From positions 32,308,909 to 32,372,908 of the forward strand of contig CM034547.1 in NCBI GenBank assembly GCA_020055645.1: 64,000 nucleotides of DNA, written 5' to 3'. Positions 37,475-51,100 of the stretch are shown one piece after another. A model generated the notes under the pieces. The model ran no database searches. It saw only the letters and a list, made by a program, of their open reading frames with translations, and had not been told where the DNA came from. Positions within the stretch are counted from its first letter, which is position 1. Each line of letters starts with the position of its first letter. The DNA comes from Tomocerus qinae (Eukaryota > Arthropoda > Collembola > Entomobryomorpha > Tomoceridae). The translations under genes were made by a program, and so were the position numbers.

Positions 37475-37496
37475 ATTTGCATACACTTTATATATA
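37475..37496 (-). promoter_or_regulatory. Possible TATA box and octamer site upstream of Dpr exon 1
   Basis: On the minus strand a TATATATAAAG (37496-37486) is followed four bases later by ATGCAAAT (37482-37475), the canonical POU-factor octamer. A start about 30 bp after the TATA would give a 5' untranslated region of about 210 nt with no ATG before the predicted start codon. TATA-like strings are common in this AT-rich DNA and neural genes often have distant untranslated first exons, so this is only a candidate. Confidence 0.22.
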
Positions 37497-40400
37497 GTAT
37501 AGTGTGGAAATCTTTCGTTTGCTCTGCCTTGTCTATTTAAGAAGGAGCGTGTATGCACTTGTTCCGTTCTGTCGGCTTTCTTCTGCTACAATGAAATGCA
37601 CACAGAGAACAGACAGAGAGTTCCGAACTGTCTTGTCTCGTATATGAGTCAGTAGAATTATGTGCCTATTATGTGTGTGTATCTACAATATTGTATTTGC
37701 AAAGAAGACACAGCACAAAATATTGCACACACCGCACTGCACAAACTGTGTGGTCCTTTCCTTATTCTCTTGGAGTTTATATGAAGTATACTATACTTAG
37801 TATATACTAATAGTATGTATATATAGATGACAGTGTTTGTATAGTCTATATAAAGTAAATATAATCTATGTGTGTGCACTGCTGTACAAATGTAGTCTGT
37901 GGCTGAGGAAGAAGATGAGCATGAAGAAGAATGTTGAATTTCAAATCTGCCGTTCACTTTCCTTTGCTCCGCTTATCGTTAGCTTAGCTTTGGTTTCCGA
38001 CTCTTTTGAGTCCAGATAGTCTGAGAGCCGAATGCTCTACTTCTGACTCTGAATTTGCTCAACTCCTCAAGTAAACTGTGAATGTATTTTATAGTGTCAG
38101 TAATACTTTTCTTTTCCCACTTATTTTCCCTGACTTTCTCCTGTGTCCTCGCACTCTTTTTCCAACTTGAATTCCCTCTCAATTCTCTTCTGCTGTCTGT
38201 CTGCCCAACTCGACTGTCTTAGTAGGCTGTACGTGGAGTGGATTGAAGTGGAGAGTGGAAATAAAAGCGGTTACGTTAGTTATTACTTAGATATACTGGC
38301 TCAACTACCCCAGCCCCATTTACCATGTTACTAACTATATTTTTGTTACTTTGTTCCGTGTGGGAAATCTGGGCCTACGCTAACGTGACGTAATGTAACA
38401 GAAAGAACAAGTCTAACTCTTCTGAATTAGGAAAAGACGAACAAGAGTTAGTCGCCTGGCTAAAGAGGACTAAACTAGTAAAGAAGTCAAACTGAGTCGA
38501 TTCAACTCAGACTAATATGACTTCTACAAGCTATCTATCTAAATACTCTCTATCTGATATACTAGATATTACACTCTACATCCCGAGCACCTTATAACAA
38601 TGCTATAATGTAATATCTCTTAAGAATTTCACCTAACAACTACACAGATAGATAAGGAATGCAAGATTATAACTCAAACTCCACTTCTTTCTTCTTTACA
38701 ATATTCTTCGGTTTCCTTTTTCTTTTCTCCTTATACTTTCTCCACCAAGTTTCGTTTTCAAGACTGAAAGGCAATGCAATGTGGTCTCCACTTAAATTCA
38801 GTCTCTCTCTCGCTCTCTCCTATATATATTAGTTGGTAGGTTTCTTTAAATTGTAGTATAGCTATTGTCCGTATTCTCTTAAACTCTCACGAATGACAAG
38901 AGAGATAGATGGTATGGAGCAGAGTCTAGATCTCACACAGAGAAATAGTCGTTTACTACTTAGTTTACTAGTTTGAGTCGGAATGAAGTGGAGTAGGTAT
39001 CCGTCCAAGGATCCACCAACAGTCTTCTTGTCTGAGTCCTCTAGGAATAGTTACACTAACATCACATAACATACAGAGAGCATAATAAAACATAGGCGGA
39101 CCAAGTCAGTCACTATCTATGCCCGGTTCTATTCTGGCGGGTATGTAACCCGGCGGAGTCTCAGTCAGTCGGGATAGATAGATAGTCTGTGGTGGATGCG
39201 GTCTGCTCAGTGGCTCCGTTTATTCGAATCGTCCCGTTCTTCTTCTGTCTTGATAGTGGCTTTGGCTTCTCTTCCTTTGGTGAGCTTTGCTTTTGCTCTG
39301 GCCAGACCAAGCCTCATTCTCTCCTCTAAACTTGAGAGCGATCCAAATCACTATGTAATGTAATGTAATTAATCACAGTGATACTCGTTCACTTCTGTTT
39401 GAGTATCATTATCATTTTGCCTAATGGTGCCCTCCTCCTCCTACAGATACTTATGTACTACCCGATAGGACACTCACTCCCATTCTCCCTCTGTCTTGTT
39501 CTCTTTTCTATTTACTAGACCTATACGTCCTCCTCCTCCCTCTCTTTACCTACTACATCACTCCCCAGACCTACAACAATCACTTCCATTCTTCCCACAT
39601 TATGCTTTCATTACCTTCTTTTTTTATTAGCACTCATAAACATACACATAAATTCACGTCTCATTCCTTAACTCCAAACCCTATTTCAACTCCGACCACA
39701 TACCTCCAATCCAATATGCAATTCCATAGTACTAACAACCCATTATTACTTGCAAATACCCAACTGAATTTTAGACTTTATCTACATTTATTATTACGTA
39801 TTGACATTTGATTTTACTGCGTCCTTACCTATAGTGTTCGATTTTATTTACCACCCGTTATCTACAACATGCATCTGTCTGTCGTAAATTACGGTCAGGT
39901 TTGATCCAATTTAGAGGAGGAAATACCATGATAGAAAAAAACGGAAAGCCATAGGTCGAACAGAGCGACAGGGAAGTGGCCGATGGGTATTAGTTGACAA
40001 TTTAATGCAACTAAAGGTTACAATTCTATACATTATTTCTTAGAGCAAAAGAAATTGAGTCAGTGTAATCACCAGTGAGGTTGAGAGTTATCTATCTTAT
40101 TGGGTGAACTAGGCCATGGCTGATAAAAGAAAAGCTAAAAGGCAGAATGTGTCTGTCACTCAAATGACAATCTATTTATCTGCTATCTATCCCGACTCCC
40201 CCCTACCCACCTCTACATGTAACCAATAACCAAAACAATAAACCAATCCACTACACGTACAGAGCTTGTTGTATAGTAAGTATTGACTGGATGTACCTAG
40301 TAGGCGAAGAACTGTGGAAAGATTGTAGAAGTCACTTTTTATTTCACTTTCCCCTGATGTCACTCACTGCCAGGAAAAGGCTGTTTTGTAGTTTGAAGAA

Positions 40401-43100
40401 CGTTAACTGCACTGTTGTGAGTGATAAATATCACTTAAAGTGGTATCGGTAATAACAGTAGTTTGTATGCACTTACGTAGGTATTAGGTAAATTTGAGTT
40501 GATGTTACACTAAGTACATGGGTAAACATATACTTAGAGAAGTAGGGTATAAGTATAGGCTACATTATATATTATTAGTGCGATGTGAAACAGTGTTTCA
40601 AAGAGCTGTAGTTATTGTACTACATAATAATATCGGAGAAGTAAGTATGTACTTAGAAGAACAATAGTTTTTGAGTATACAATAGTTTGGTTGAGATGTG
40701 TACACACAATAACAGTACATGGGTAGTTGGATAGAAAATCAATGTGATTAGGTTATGTAATGTTCGTATGCACATAAGGACATAAGTAGTAGTGGTACTT
40801 GCATAGAGAGTGTCTAATTTCTATTATCAGTGTGTTGCAGTTATGTTTATGTCTTGTAGTCAAGTGTATTTGGGTATTAGTCAAGCCTTTGGGTGAAAAG
40901 AGTTTGGGTTTGTGGAATTGGGTGAGTTCGCTGACGAGGGCAAAGCCACGTTATGTAAGTGAAACTGTAATCTACAGCTGTGTTCAACTGCACTGACTGA
41001 TCCGGCTGAGTAGACGAGAGACGTAGTTTAGTGTCTGAGACCAGAATGAGCTCAACTCGGGAACTGAAGCCGAAGTTGCCAATGTCTGAGAGTAGCAAGT
41101 GCTGAAACGCACTTTTGGCTCTGCTCATTCAATTCCGTTTGGAGAATAGAGGAGAGGATGAGAGTGAGACTCGTCTCTTAGTTCTTGTCATCTACTTATT
41201 TCTGTTTTGTTCTAGTTTTCCGTTGTTCTCTCTGAATTTTCTCTTCCCTCCTGCGGATACCTTTTGTCTGAGGGTTTACGTCCCTCTTATTCCCACTATC
41301 ACTCGCATTAGTCCTTTTAGCTTATTTTCTCAGAAGACTGATATAATAACCTCACCAACATATAACAAATAAGTAGGTAACCTGGTGTTAGTGTGTGTTT
41401 ATGTTTTGTCGTTGTAACAAGGCGACTTGTTCGAGAGACTCGACGATCACTTCTTAATAGATTTCTGGTATGGTCTGCTTGAGCAGCTTAACTTTTATCC
41501 CACACTAAGTCGAGTCAAGTGAAATGAATTGAATTTAGTTTCTGAAGCTGTTGGGTGGGAAGCAAATTCTGTCAATGCAAGACGAGTTGAACTGACTCTC
41601 TTTTGTACAGCACAATTCCTACAAAACGCCTTTCTTCTTTTTCACTCCCAGTTTGAGAAAGTTTTATCTTTATCGGAATGTATTTGGTTTCTACGCTATA
41701 GCTCCTCTGTTGTTCTTTTATACCTTACTACATAAGTATGCCATCCTTTGGTTTGCTTGTTGAATCCAGTTGAGATCCGTAGTGAGTAGTTGAGCTTTGA
41801 TTTCGTTGCGTTTTCCTGTGTTAGTTGGGCTTCAATGAGTTGGCTACTCTACTAGAACAGTTCCACATACACACAATATCTGTAAGCAACGGCAAGTCGG
41901 TAGTAAATAGTAGGTAGGTATTTTTTGGTTTGGCTTGATTTGCAAAGTGGAACAGAAGAAGAGTGGTCTGTAGTGGAATTGTGGAATGGTATCCGAAACA
42001 AAGAGAGAGATGAGACAGATTTAAGAGGCAGAGAAGGAAGATGAACTACCAAAGCATAGATAGATGGATAAGGGGTTATAGATGTCTTCTCTCTTGTTGT
42101 CTCTACCCTGCTTAGTTAACTTGGGTAATATACTGGGAATGGATAGTGTTCCTGTGATCCGGTGTGATGCACACCCTGCTCTTTGCTTTCAGTTCAGCTA
42201 ACTTAACTCAACTACAGCCACAGCCAACTCTTTCAGCTTTTGGGTACTTTAACTTTATACTTATTCCTAGCAACTTATTTCTTGTACAGAGTGAGACGAG
42301 AAAGTTCCAATCCACAATGGAAATCCCAAGCCAAGACGTTCTTCCAGAACCAACGACACTGACACACACAATAAAATCTATTCGAAGAAAGTGGAAATAC
42401 GACTGGAAAAGTCAGTTTAGCTCTTTCAGCATAAATAAATATATGTATGTGCTCCGCTGTATCAGTTCAGTATGTTCCATGTATACTTAATGTTTATGCT
42501 CACCGAGTTACTCTTCTTCTTTCTTCCTCTGACTCCAAATGAGATCTCGCATCTACCAGATGAACCTACAGACTGCTATAACTATTTCCTACTCCGATGA
42601 AATAAATTAAATCCTTTTTCTACTATTATCTCTTCTCTGAGTGTGGAGACAAGTGATCTATTTATTCCTCCGCCTCCTACTCCGCCGATGTATATTATCT
42701 ATCTGTACAGAACTATCAAGTGTGTTATGAGTTCGTCTCGCTCCTAATGCCGTTTAGCAATCGTCCGATGACTCTGCTTTGCCTTCAGTTCTTCAATTAA
42801 GCTTGTTTGCTCTCTCTATTCACCACTATTCGCCCGTATGAGTCCAACTGGAACATAAACCCGGTCTCTCTCTGTCCCTTTCACATACAAGTGCAGGTTC
42901 CTGCTATGCCTTGGCTACTCCTGTCTCCTGCCTGCTTTGACTAACTCACTGCCTTTCCACACTACACCACAATACACACTACTCTGACTCCTCTGCTCCC
43001 AATGGATTCTGCGTGTCTCGAACTACCCGTGTCTACTTCTGTCCTCACTCACTCCACACTCAACTCTAACTTTTACAAATACCCGAATACCATTCTCTAC
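37497..43100. other. Upstream region, no recognised gene
   Basis: AT-rich DNA with long pyrimidine-rich runs on the plus strand, notably about 39420-39610 and 42500-43100, and CT or TCTC tracts near 38806. Around 39120-39240 the sequence is richer in G, C and CpG, with a small CGGGT/ACCCG hairpin. No protein similarity was recognised on either strand. It may hold the promoter or untranslated exons of the Dpr gene. Confidence 0.55.
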
Positions 43101-44256
43101 TGCTCCTATTTATCTACAATGAAATTAATATGCTTCTTTTTCCCAACTGATTTGATCATCTAATATATCAGCACAAATACGCTTCAGTATTATTTTACTA
43201 CATACATATAAAGTAACATAACTAGGCAAAAACGTTTCATTTCACTACCAAATATCTGGGGCACTCAGTATTATGTCTCTTCTAATAGATTAACCAACTG
43301 GAAAATTAACCATGTAATTCTAGCAGCCAGATAAATTGAAAAAAAATTACTATGAATATTGGCTAAAACTACACTGTGGGAGCAGCCAAAGTTTTTTGTT
43401 TTCTCAGTATTATATCCTCTACATTGAGTAATTGAGCTTCAAAATTATTTTGAGGGATGTTCTCTCATTCGTAAACTTAAAAGTAAATGCTATGTGAAAA
43501 ACTTATTGAATTAAAAACAATCTACATACACTTTGATTTCCTTACGAAGCAAGATGACTTTTGCGAAATCATTTTCCATACTAAAAAATAAATGAACATT
43601 CTAAACTCTTTGAACCAAACATTGACTCTGGTAATTAACAGAACTTTTCCAACATCACTAATTAGAGTACTACCTATATGCAAGCATGAGAATTTATTGG
43701 CATGGATAAACAATGTACGTAAAACAAAATTGTAAAAATAGAATTGTAAGTGATCTGAAGTCATACAAGCCCTGTGCGGATCTGGTTGCTTAAAATGATT
43801 TCTTTGCTGTATACCGGAGAAAATGGAGTTTCCTATGCGATGCGTAAACCATGTATTGTATCTTATAATTGATGATTATCCGAGCTCTGCCCGAAGGGTA
43901 GGGTGATGGATAATTCATAATTATATGAATTACCTGAGATCCGGAGGTATCACTATGATTCAATTTAATGTATATGGTCCCATTGTCTTGAAATGGTTTG
44001 ATAATATTATTGTTTGCGACTGGTATTTGGAAGAATAAACATTATTATGAAAATATCAATAAAAGGTATCAGTTACCTAAACTAACGAAATAAAGAGCAC
44101 ATTTGAATTTGGTAGTTTTGTGGAGAAAAGCTTTGAGTCTGCATTGAAGATGAGCTGGAGATAAAAGTACGTTCGATTAGTGTAGACAAGATTGAGTATC
44201 TTGGTTGTTGCTAAGAGCTGGTGCTTTCTCCTCCCTGGACCTTTATGTCTTATTAG

Positions 44257-44335
44257 TGAATTGAATGAAAGTGACGTTCAGTATACCTGGCAGAAGAAGA
44301 CAGTAAAGTGGGACAGTACAGGAGTAGCTAAGTAC
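44257..44335 (+). other. Possible isolated coding exon, unrecognised
   Basis: A 79-bp stretch preceded by a TTTATGTCTTATTAG acceptor and followed by a GTAAGTAAC donor, with one continuous frame of 26 codons (ELNESDVQYTWQKKTVKW and eight more). The D-x-x-Y-x-W pattern is faintly like the region after the Cys-loop of ligand-gated channels, but I cannot support that family, and no partner exons were found within about 1 kb on either side. GTAAGTAA is frequent in this genome as simple sequence, so chance is a real alternative. Confidence 0.12.
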
Positions 44336-47300
44336 GTAAGTAACATTGGCCTACATAAGGTCCTTACCTCCTGTGATTGTAGAGTTGTAGATAGTTTGTA
44401 ATAAAGTTGGCTCTCAGTTAGCAGCGTGGTTTATTGTATTTGACATGGACTTGAATTTTTGTGACTCCTCTGGAGCAGGAACGTCTAATATGTATTCAGG
44501 AGGGGTATTACTTATCTACATCGGAGAGCGTAGTGGATCAGAGTTAAGTACAAAGTGCAAGACATGCTCTCGATTTTACTTTTGGTGTTCTTTTCAAGTT
44601 GGAGGGAGGATATAGGAGTTATATGCAACTTGTCCGTGTGATTTACATAGGTAGGTAATTCTAGTGGTTGAAAAATATATTCTGCGGAGACCATTTTTGC
44701 CTGTGTACCTTGAACAGAAAGGCAAGAAAAAGACACAGCAACTCAACCATGAATAAAAATAAATTGCCAGGAGATAGTCATCCCTGGAAAACTTTTGTGG
44801 ATCGCATAGCTACAAACATTACTTTTTGTTCAAACTTTTTAATTTGGGTTAACGAAAATATGAACTGCGCCTACTTACACAACGTGTACAATCTGCAGAT
44901 ACTACATGAAGAGGACGATGATACCCCGATGCACCACCTCCTCCTCTTACAAATCCTTGCACATCTCCAGTAGTTATTAGTACTCCGACTTCCTCTTCAC
45001 GAATATTAAGTAAGCAAAGCACATATAAGTTAAGTGCAGTTGTAAATACATACTTTACTCAGTCAGGGAGATATCAGACCATGTTAGGACTTTTCTTTAC
45101 CTTACTTTCCTATACATAAACTTAAATTATACGAATACCTACACCTCTACCTATGCTAGATAGAACAAAGTTACTTACTCATCCTTAGCTGTAGAGAAGA
45201 ACTCAGTCGTGATATTTCCCAAGAAATCCTCTTTCTTTTAACAGCACTTCTCGCCATAATACGAATTAGTATTTGTAGTCACTGAAACGAACCTCCATGT
45301 CGGATATGAAATGAAACTTTTCCGGAGGAACCTTTGATGACAAATCCTTGTTTCTTACATTAAAAGCTTCAATTATTGTTCCATTTCTGATTATATGCAG
45401 ACTCACTCTCCTTGCATATTACACTCTCTTACCCTAAGGACAATCTAGTCTGCATGCAACTACTCCGACTGATAATCCTAGTTTCACTACGACACACCCA
45501 GAATACCTCAAACTACAAAACAACTCAACAATAAACAAAGCAGGCGACAATCTGCATAATATTTTCTCGAGTGTCAATTCCTTCTCATCTCTTATTAATT
45601 ACGTTCCACTATTCTTTGTTCACAACAAGCGCACTTTGTTATCCAGAAAATTCTTTATTCATTCACACACTTACTACTATGTTCAAAAATTCATTCATAC
45701 TAAGCCACCAGTACTGCAATTGAATTTCAAAAGATGTAAGTGCTTACATTTTGGTTTAGTTTCGAAATAATTTGTCAATACTAACCCAGAGTGTTTTATG
45801 AAATATGCATTGCATAAGCACTTGTGCATTTCGACAAGTTTTATTCTTCTACCTAAGCCGGGCATTGTAATATTAAAGAGATTCTACTCAAAAACTGTCT
45901 ACCAAATAACTCTGCTGGTGAATTTGTGCATATTCATAAAAATATTAACAAGCTTGAAAGTAGAGCAATAAATTTATGTATCTATATTCTATACGACGGA
46001 CAGAATAACCAAAAAGCGATATTTCATAATTCCAATGCTCCCGATGATGTTTGTGGTGCTGGGGGCCTACACATAATATCGTGACCGCGTATATATGTTT
46101 TAAGCACACCGCATATTAAGCTTGTAAAATCTTCTGACGCAATACGTGGAAAAAGACCACACTCCACCCTCGTCTATTTTTGCATATGTTGCAATGTTTA
46201 AAGTGCAAGTACCTATTTTATGAGCTTCAATGTCTATATATCTACGTACTAATCCCTGTTCATCAAAAAGCCCAAAAGCATGACACTCATTACATGATGA
46301 ACCCGAATGCCGTTAATAACACGGACTTTCATATTGTGGTGAAGTGATAAAGGTACACAGCAACAGAACATGCGAATACGGAATGTGGATAAAAATAAAA
46401 TCAGCAGTTGATTTCTTAATGTATAGTGATTCAATTTTATTTCTCGTGAATTGAAAATTGGAGTGAAACAGTCAATTAAGTAATTAGAATTACATAAACT
46501 CATTCATTAACATATTACCGCATTTAAGATATCAATATTAAACTGCAATTAGTATAAACGGTTAATTCTTGATGCATAACAATGCAATACAGGCGGAGAC
46601 TCACTTAGCATTACGTAAACTAGCCTTAATAAATCATTCACGTAAATAGAATTGTAAGAAAGATTGCTTATGGTGTATTAAAATCAACTTATACGGCGGG
46701 ATATTTTGCATTAATATCTTGATGTACATCGTACAACAATGAGGAAGTTAATTACTGCATTCACAACTAAGAAATCTACATGGAGAGTATTTTCACGCTT
46801 CAGGTCTTAACGAGGATCTCATTGAGCATTCAAATGCACCAAAATAGCGTTGCATTCGTTTGGCACGCAGTAACTGCATGTTGGAAGTAATTGCAGGTTT
46901 GCTTAGAAATTAGAATACAAAACAAATATTATCTACTAGTATGTAGTACAATTACTATACTAATGATAAGTTTAGTGACATTAAGTGGTGGTATTATTAT
47001 ATTAATTGGGATTCAATAGATGAGTAAAAAGAACAGGGGAGAGTAAAAGTTGCTCTGAAAGTTTGGACGAAAGTTTCAACAATAATAGGTATGTTCAGCC
47101 TGATGTCAAGGACATTTGCATGCCAGTATGCAATATGCAATGTATCAGTTGTGCAGCTAAATATTTCATCACTATACAATATGCAGAGGGGTAGACATAA
47201 CAAACAGCATAGTAGTAGAGAGATAGCATATTTCTTTCAGCGGTTTGAATGACAATGAGAAAACATGGCCCACACCTATTTATTCCCATAAACATAAATA

Positions 47301-50101
47301 TTCAAGTCAAAGATAAGTATAGTTTGATCTAGTTTAGGACTAGTTTGAACTAGATAAATGGATGTTGAAAGAAAAGAGACAATGTCAGCCATTGTTCGAT
47401 AAGTCATCCTAATGACAGTGGTCGGGCAGTGAGTAATTTTGTTGGTAGCGGTTGACAGTGCAGACAAGGATGGTATAGGTATATTAATTCATGTATAATA
47501 AAATTGGCATCGCAGTGTGAGTTCTGTAGTAGGAACAGGAGTTGAGGAGCCGAAAGACGAAAAAGCATGGTTAGGTACAAACGAATGCTTTAAGTACGGC
47601 GGACTACAGTGGAAAATAAATATGTACACAAAAGAGAAAGAGTTTACATTGTGTGCTTTACATTTGGCTCGCTCTTTCTTGTTTGGCTACGTATGCATAG
47701 CTTTAATCTGCACAGAGAGTGACAATGATTGTAACTGCTTATGCCCTAGCGCTATATGGAAGTGTGTTAGTATGTCTGTGTACAAAAGAAGTATATACTG
47801 GGAAGAGTAATAATATATTTAGACTAAGGTATGTATCTTGTTTTAATGCGTTATAGACGGGCTGTTCTTTTCAGACTGCTCATTTGAGCAGGGAGGTTGA
47901 GTGGAGATTCTATTGTAACGTAAACTCGTCGGGAACACATGAAATCCCAATCGGAATCCCATCTTAAAGGAAATGTCTTCGGGTGTTGTGTTCTTCTATT
48001 CCCCGATCTTCTCTGGTGGCTCTTGTGTGTCGTCGTCCTCGTGCCGCATTCCATTCTGTCATCTCATTCTATTTGCTTGTACAACCAAAACTCATCACTG
48101 GCACATGGACTGAATCCTAATCAGCTCGTATTCTTTCCTTTCAGTCTTTTTGATAATTAAGTCTTTTAGCATGACAAGTCAGAGCACACTTTCTAAAGTA
48201 AAGTAAAGCTCAGCTTTCATTCCCTCCCACTCGTATGTATAAGACTTTTAGTATTTTACTCTTCTCGGTGCATATTGTATTGCTTACATACATTGCATTA
48301 CGGAAAGCTCTATGGAATGGCAGAGGCCGACTGGAGATACCTAAGTAGTAATTGTGAAGCATAGGATAGCAATGAAAGGAAAGTAAAATAATGCAAGGAG
48401 TGCAGTGCATTGAGAATAGTCTGGTTTTAACGAAGGAAAGGAAACCACAGGACGAGAGAACAGAACCAGAACGCAAGGACAGAATGTAATCTTCAATTTC
48501 ATCACGACGGCATGCAGAAGGGAAATTGTTCAATTCTGTTGTAGAATTAGCGAGTGTGCTTTACTACTTTATGTATGCGGGTGTGCGAGATTCATTATTC
48601 TAAATCCTGTCTCTTATTTACGTTCCTAATGTAATCTAATGCATCTATGAGCAGTTCAAATACCTACTTCTATAAACACCATGTAATACTCCAAATGTGC
48701 ACCGACTCGAATTTAGAGACACAATTATAATACATCCTGTCGTGCCACTCGCTGTCTTTATAGGCACAAGCCCCACTATTTATGTCCGTAAAAACTTGAT
48801 TGTTTCCATTCCTTTCTTTCTGTCAGGATTTAACTTCAGGAAGAGCCTGCCTACTTTACTCTACAGCTATTTATTATGTTTTGCATTTCTATTTGCATGT
48901 TCATCTAGCCCGACTTTGACTCGAGCGACCTGCAGCGTGTCATTAACTTCAAGTTCAGACTATGCACTTTCAGCCTTTAGTTAAAGTTAAATAAATGCCT
49001 TGCCGACAGATCAATAGGTAAAAACGATTTTCCAAGTCTAATCTTAATCTGGAAGAATGAGTAAGCCTTCCTTTGGCTTAACTTAGCTTTGACTTTGACT
49101 CCCATACCATCTATTCAACCCAGGCCTCTCACGTACTACTATTTGTAGACAGATACATATGATTATTATTATTACTACCATTACTTACACTACTCAAACC
49201 TACACATGTGCGTGAGCAATCTAAATTGAGTAATATAGACTTGGACACTCACACTAATCTATCGTATGTCTTTTAGATAGCAGCAAACAGGCACACTTCA
49301 ACTAACCTCCGCAAGTATCAAAACTTGTGTAAAAGCTAGGGCAATAGAGAAAGTATCATCGCTTAAGTGCCCTATAAAGGAGACTGTATTTATGTATGTT
49401 TACTTTAGGTAATAAAATTACTAATGGGGAATATACCGTATAGTTCTTATTAAAAATACTCAACTTATTATTTTGCATTGTTAAAGGGAATCATGTCATT
49501 ATACTTTTGTTGCAATTCATTTATACTAGTATGTACCATTTCGCGATGAAAATAATAAATGTCAAATTATTATGAATTATTTTCTAAACTCTAGCAATTC
49601 GTTTAATGAACACTAGGAATAAAGGTCATTTGTGCTAATTTAAATAATTTCAGAAGGATGTGTTCCTTGGCCATCTAAAATCCTGTAGGTGGAGTTTTCT
49701 ATAGAAATCTGTGGGTATATTTTTTACTTAAAAGATGTTAATTGACAATTTATCTTGCATTCCTCCATAGTGTCATTTGTTATGTGGAAGACTGGGTGGA
49801 TTTTTAGAAAACTTAGCACCTTGGTTTTATTGATAGCATGGGATTTATTAGGAAGGGGATTTAATAGGAGATTGACGGCAGTGGAGAAGTAGTTTCTACG
49901 TGGGATAGTATAGATAGAAGTAGGCCTGGATAGATAACAATGTAAAAGACATAAAAGTAATGCGAGGATCTTTAAGCCGTTTGGATCAGAGACTAGTAGA
50001 ACAAGGAGTAGGAATATCCGAGTATCTAGAGCTATCTCTCCGATATCCATCTATCTTTTGCGTAGTATGTGTGTTTGTCTAGCTCCCGTACGGCGTACAC
50101 T

Positions 50102-50668
50102 TTACTTATGTGTGCATTTCCTTTTCCTTTCTTCACTACAAAGGAGAAGGAGTGAGTTAAGCCAGCTAAGTAGGAAGTTCCTGTATCTGTGAGTATACAT
50201 ATGCGGACCTTGGCTTTGGCTATCTGCCTTAAGTAAGTTGATGTTCTCGTATGTTATTTCGGAGTGTTCGTCGTTGTAGGCAAACTGCCGTGCACAGACA
50301 CACAGAAACACACAAGGAGGACGCAGAGTGTAATCTGTAGAAGAGTGCACATAAGTAAGTAGGCATTGCATTGGGTTTCTGTAGTCGTAGTAGGTAGGGA
50401 CATGGCCTACTACAGATTGTAGTTGTAGTAGTAGTAGGTAGGTATTTGCGTCAATATCCTGCACTATCACTAGAATCAGAAGGTAGCGGGGATGTCGAGG
50501 AAATAAGTTGGGCCCGAGATAGAGAGTTGAGTTGAGATAGTCAAGTTTTGGGTTCAGTTGGCTTAGCTCTGGCTTGACTTGCCTTTCCTTGGCTTTGAAC
50601 AAACAGAAGGCACTTGGGGAAATTGGAATAATTCCTGTAAGGGTTATTGATGTTGTCAGAGGCCACAC
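50102..50668 (-). other. Longest open frame in the window, unrecognised
   Basis: About 188 codons are open without a stop, but the frame has no ATG until about residue 100. The product is rich in Leu, Tyr and Cys, includes a translated CTA repeat (LLLLQLQ) and matches no family I know. An open frame this long is uncommon by chance at this base composition, yet the internal repeat and lack of an early ATG argue against a gene. Confidence 0.1.
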
Positions 50669-51100
50669 ACACCCGAATTTCTTGAATTATTCCTCTGTCC
50701 TCTCTTCACGTGCATTTCCACATTTATTTATTCCTTGGACTCTCTTTCTCCATCCACTCATTTATTTCTTTCAGCATAAACCTTTTTCTTCTTTGACTTT
50801 CTCTGTCTCCTGCCCTGCCAATCCCATGCCACACGCTCTCCCTAAGACTCGACTCCCTGTCCTGTGACAAGAACAGGACCCTCCTGAATTTCAATCCTAC
50901 TCCTGCATTCTTTAGTAGCAGAGAAGGTGGTGAGCCTGAGTCTGATTCCGCATACTGATCATATGCGTGTCTTTTAGGGGAATACACAACTACGTAGGCA
51001 CCTGTACTCTCTGTACACAAATAGATGCACCCTGCACTCACCAACCACACAGATGTCCGTCTACATACATTACAATGTAATTAAGGTATACCTTATTAAC

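Larger units (their letters stand above)
43101..51100. other. Upstream region, no recognised gene
   Basis: Contains a fold-back stretch at about 43863-43930 (imperfect ATTATCC/GGATAAT arms around a CCC-GAA-GGG turn), the isolated exon-like segment at 44257, and the long open frame at 50102-50668, which are listed separately. Other open frames of 60-108 codons show no recognisable domain. Confidence 0.5.
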
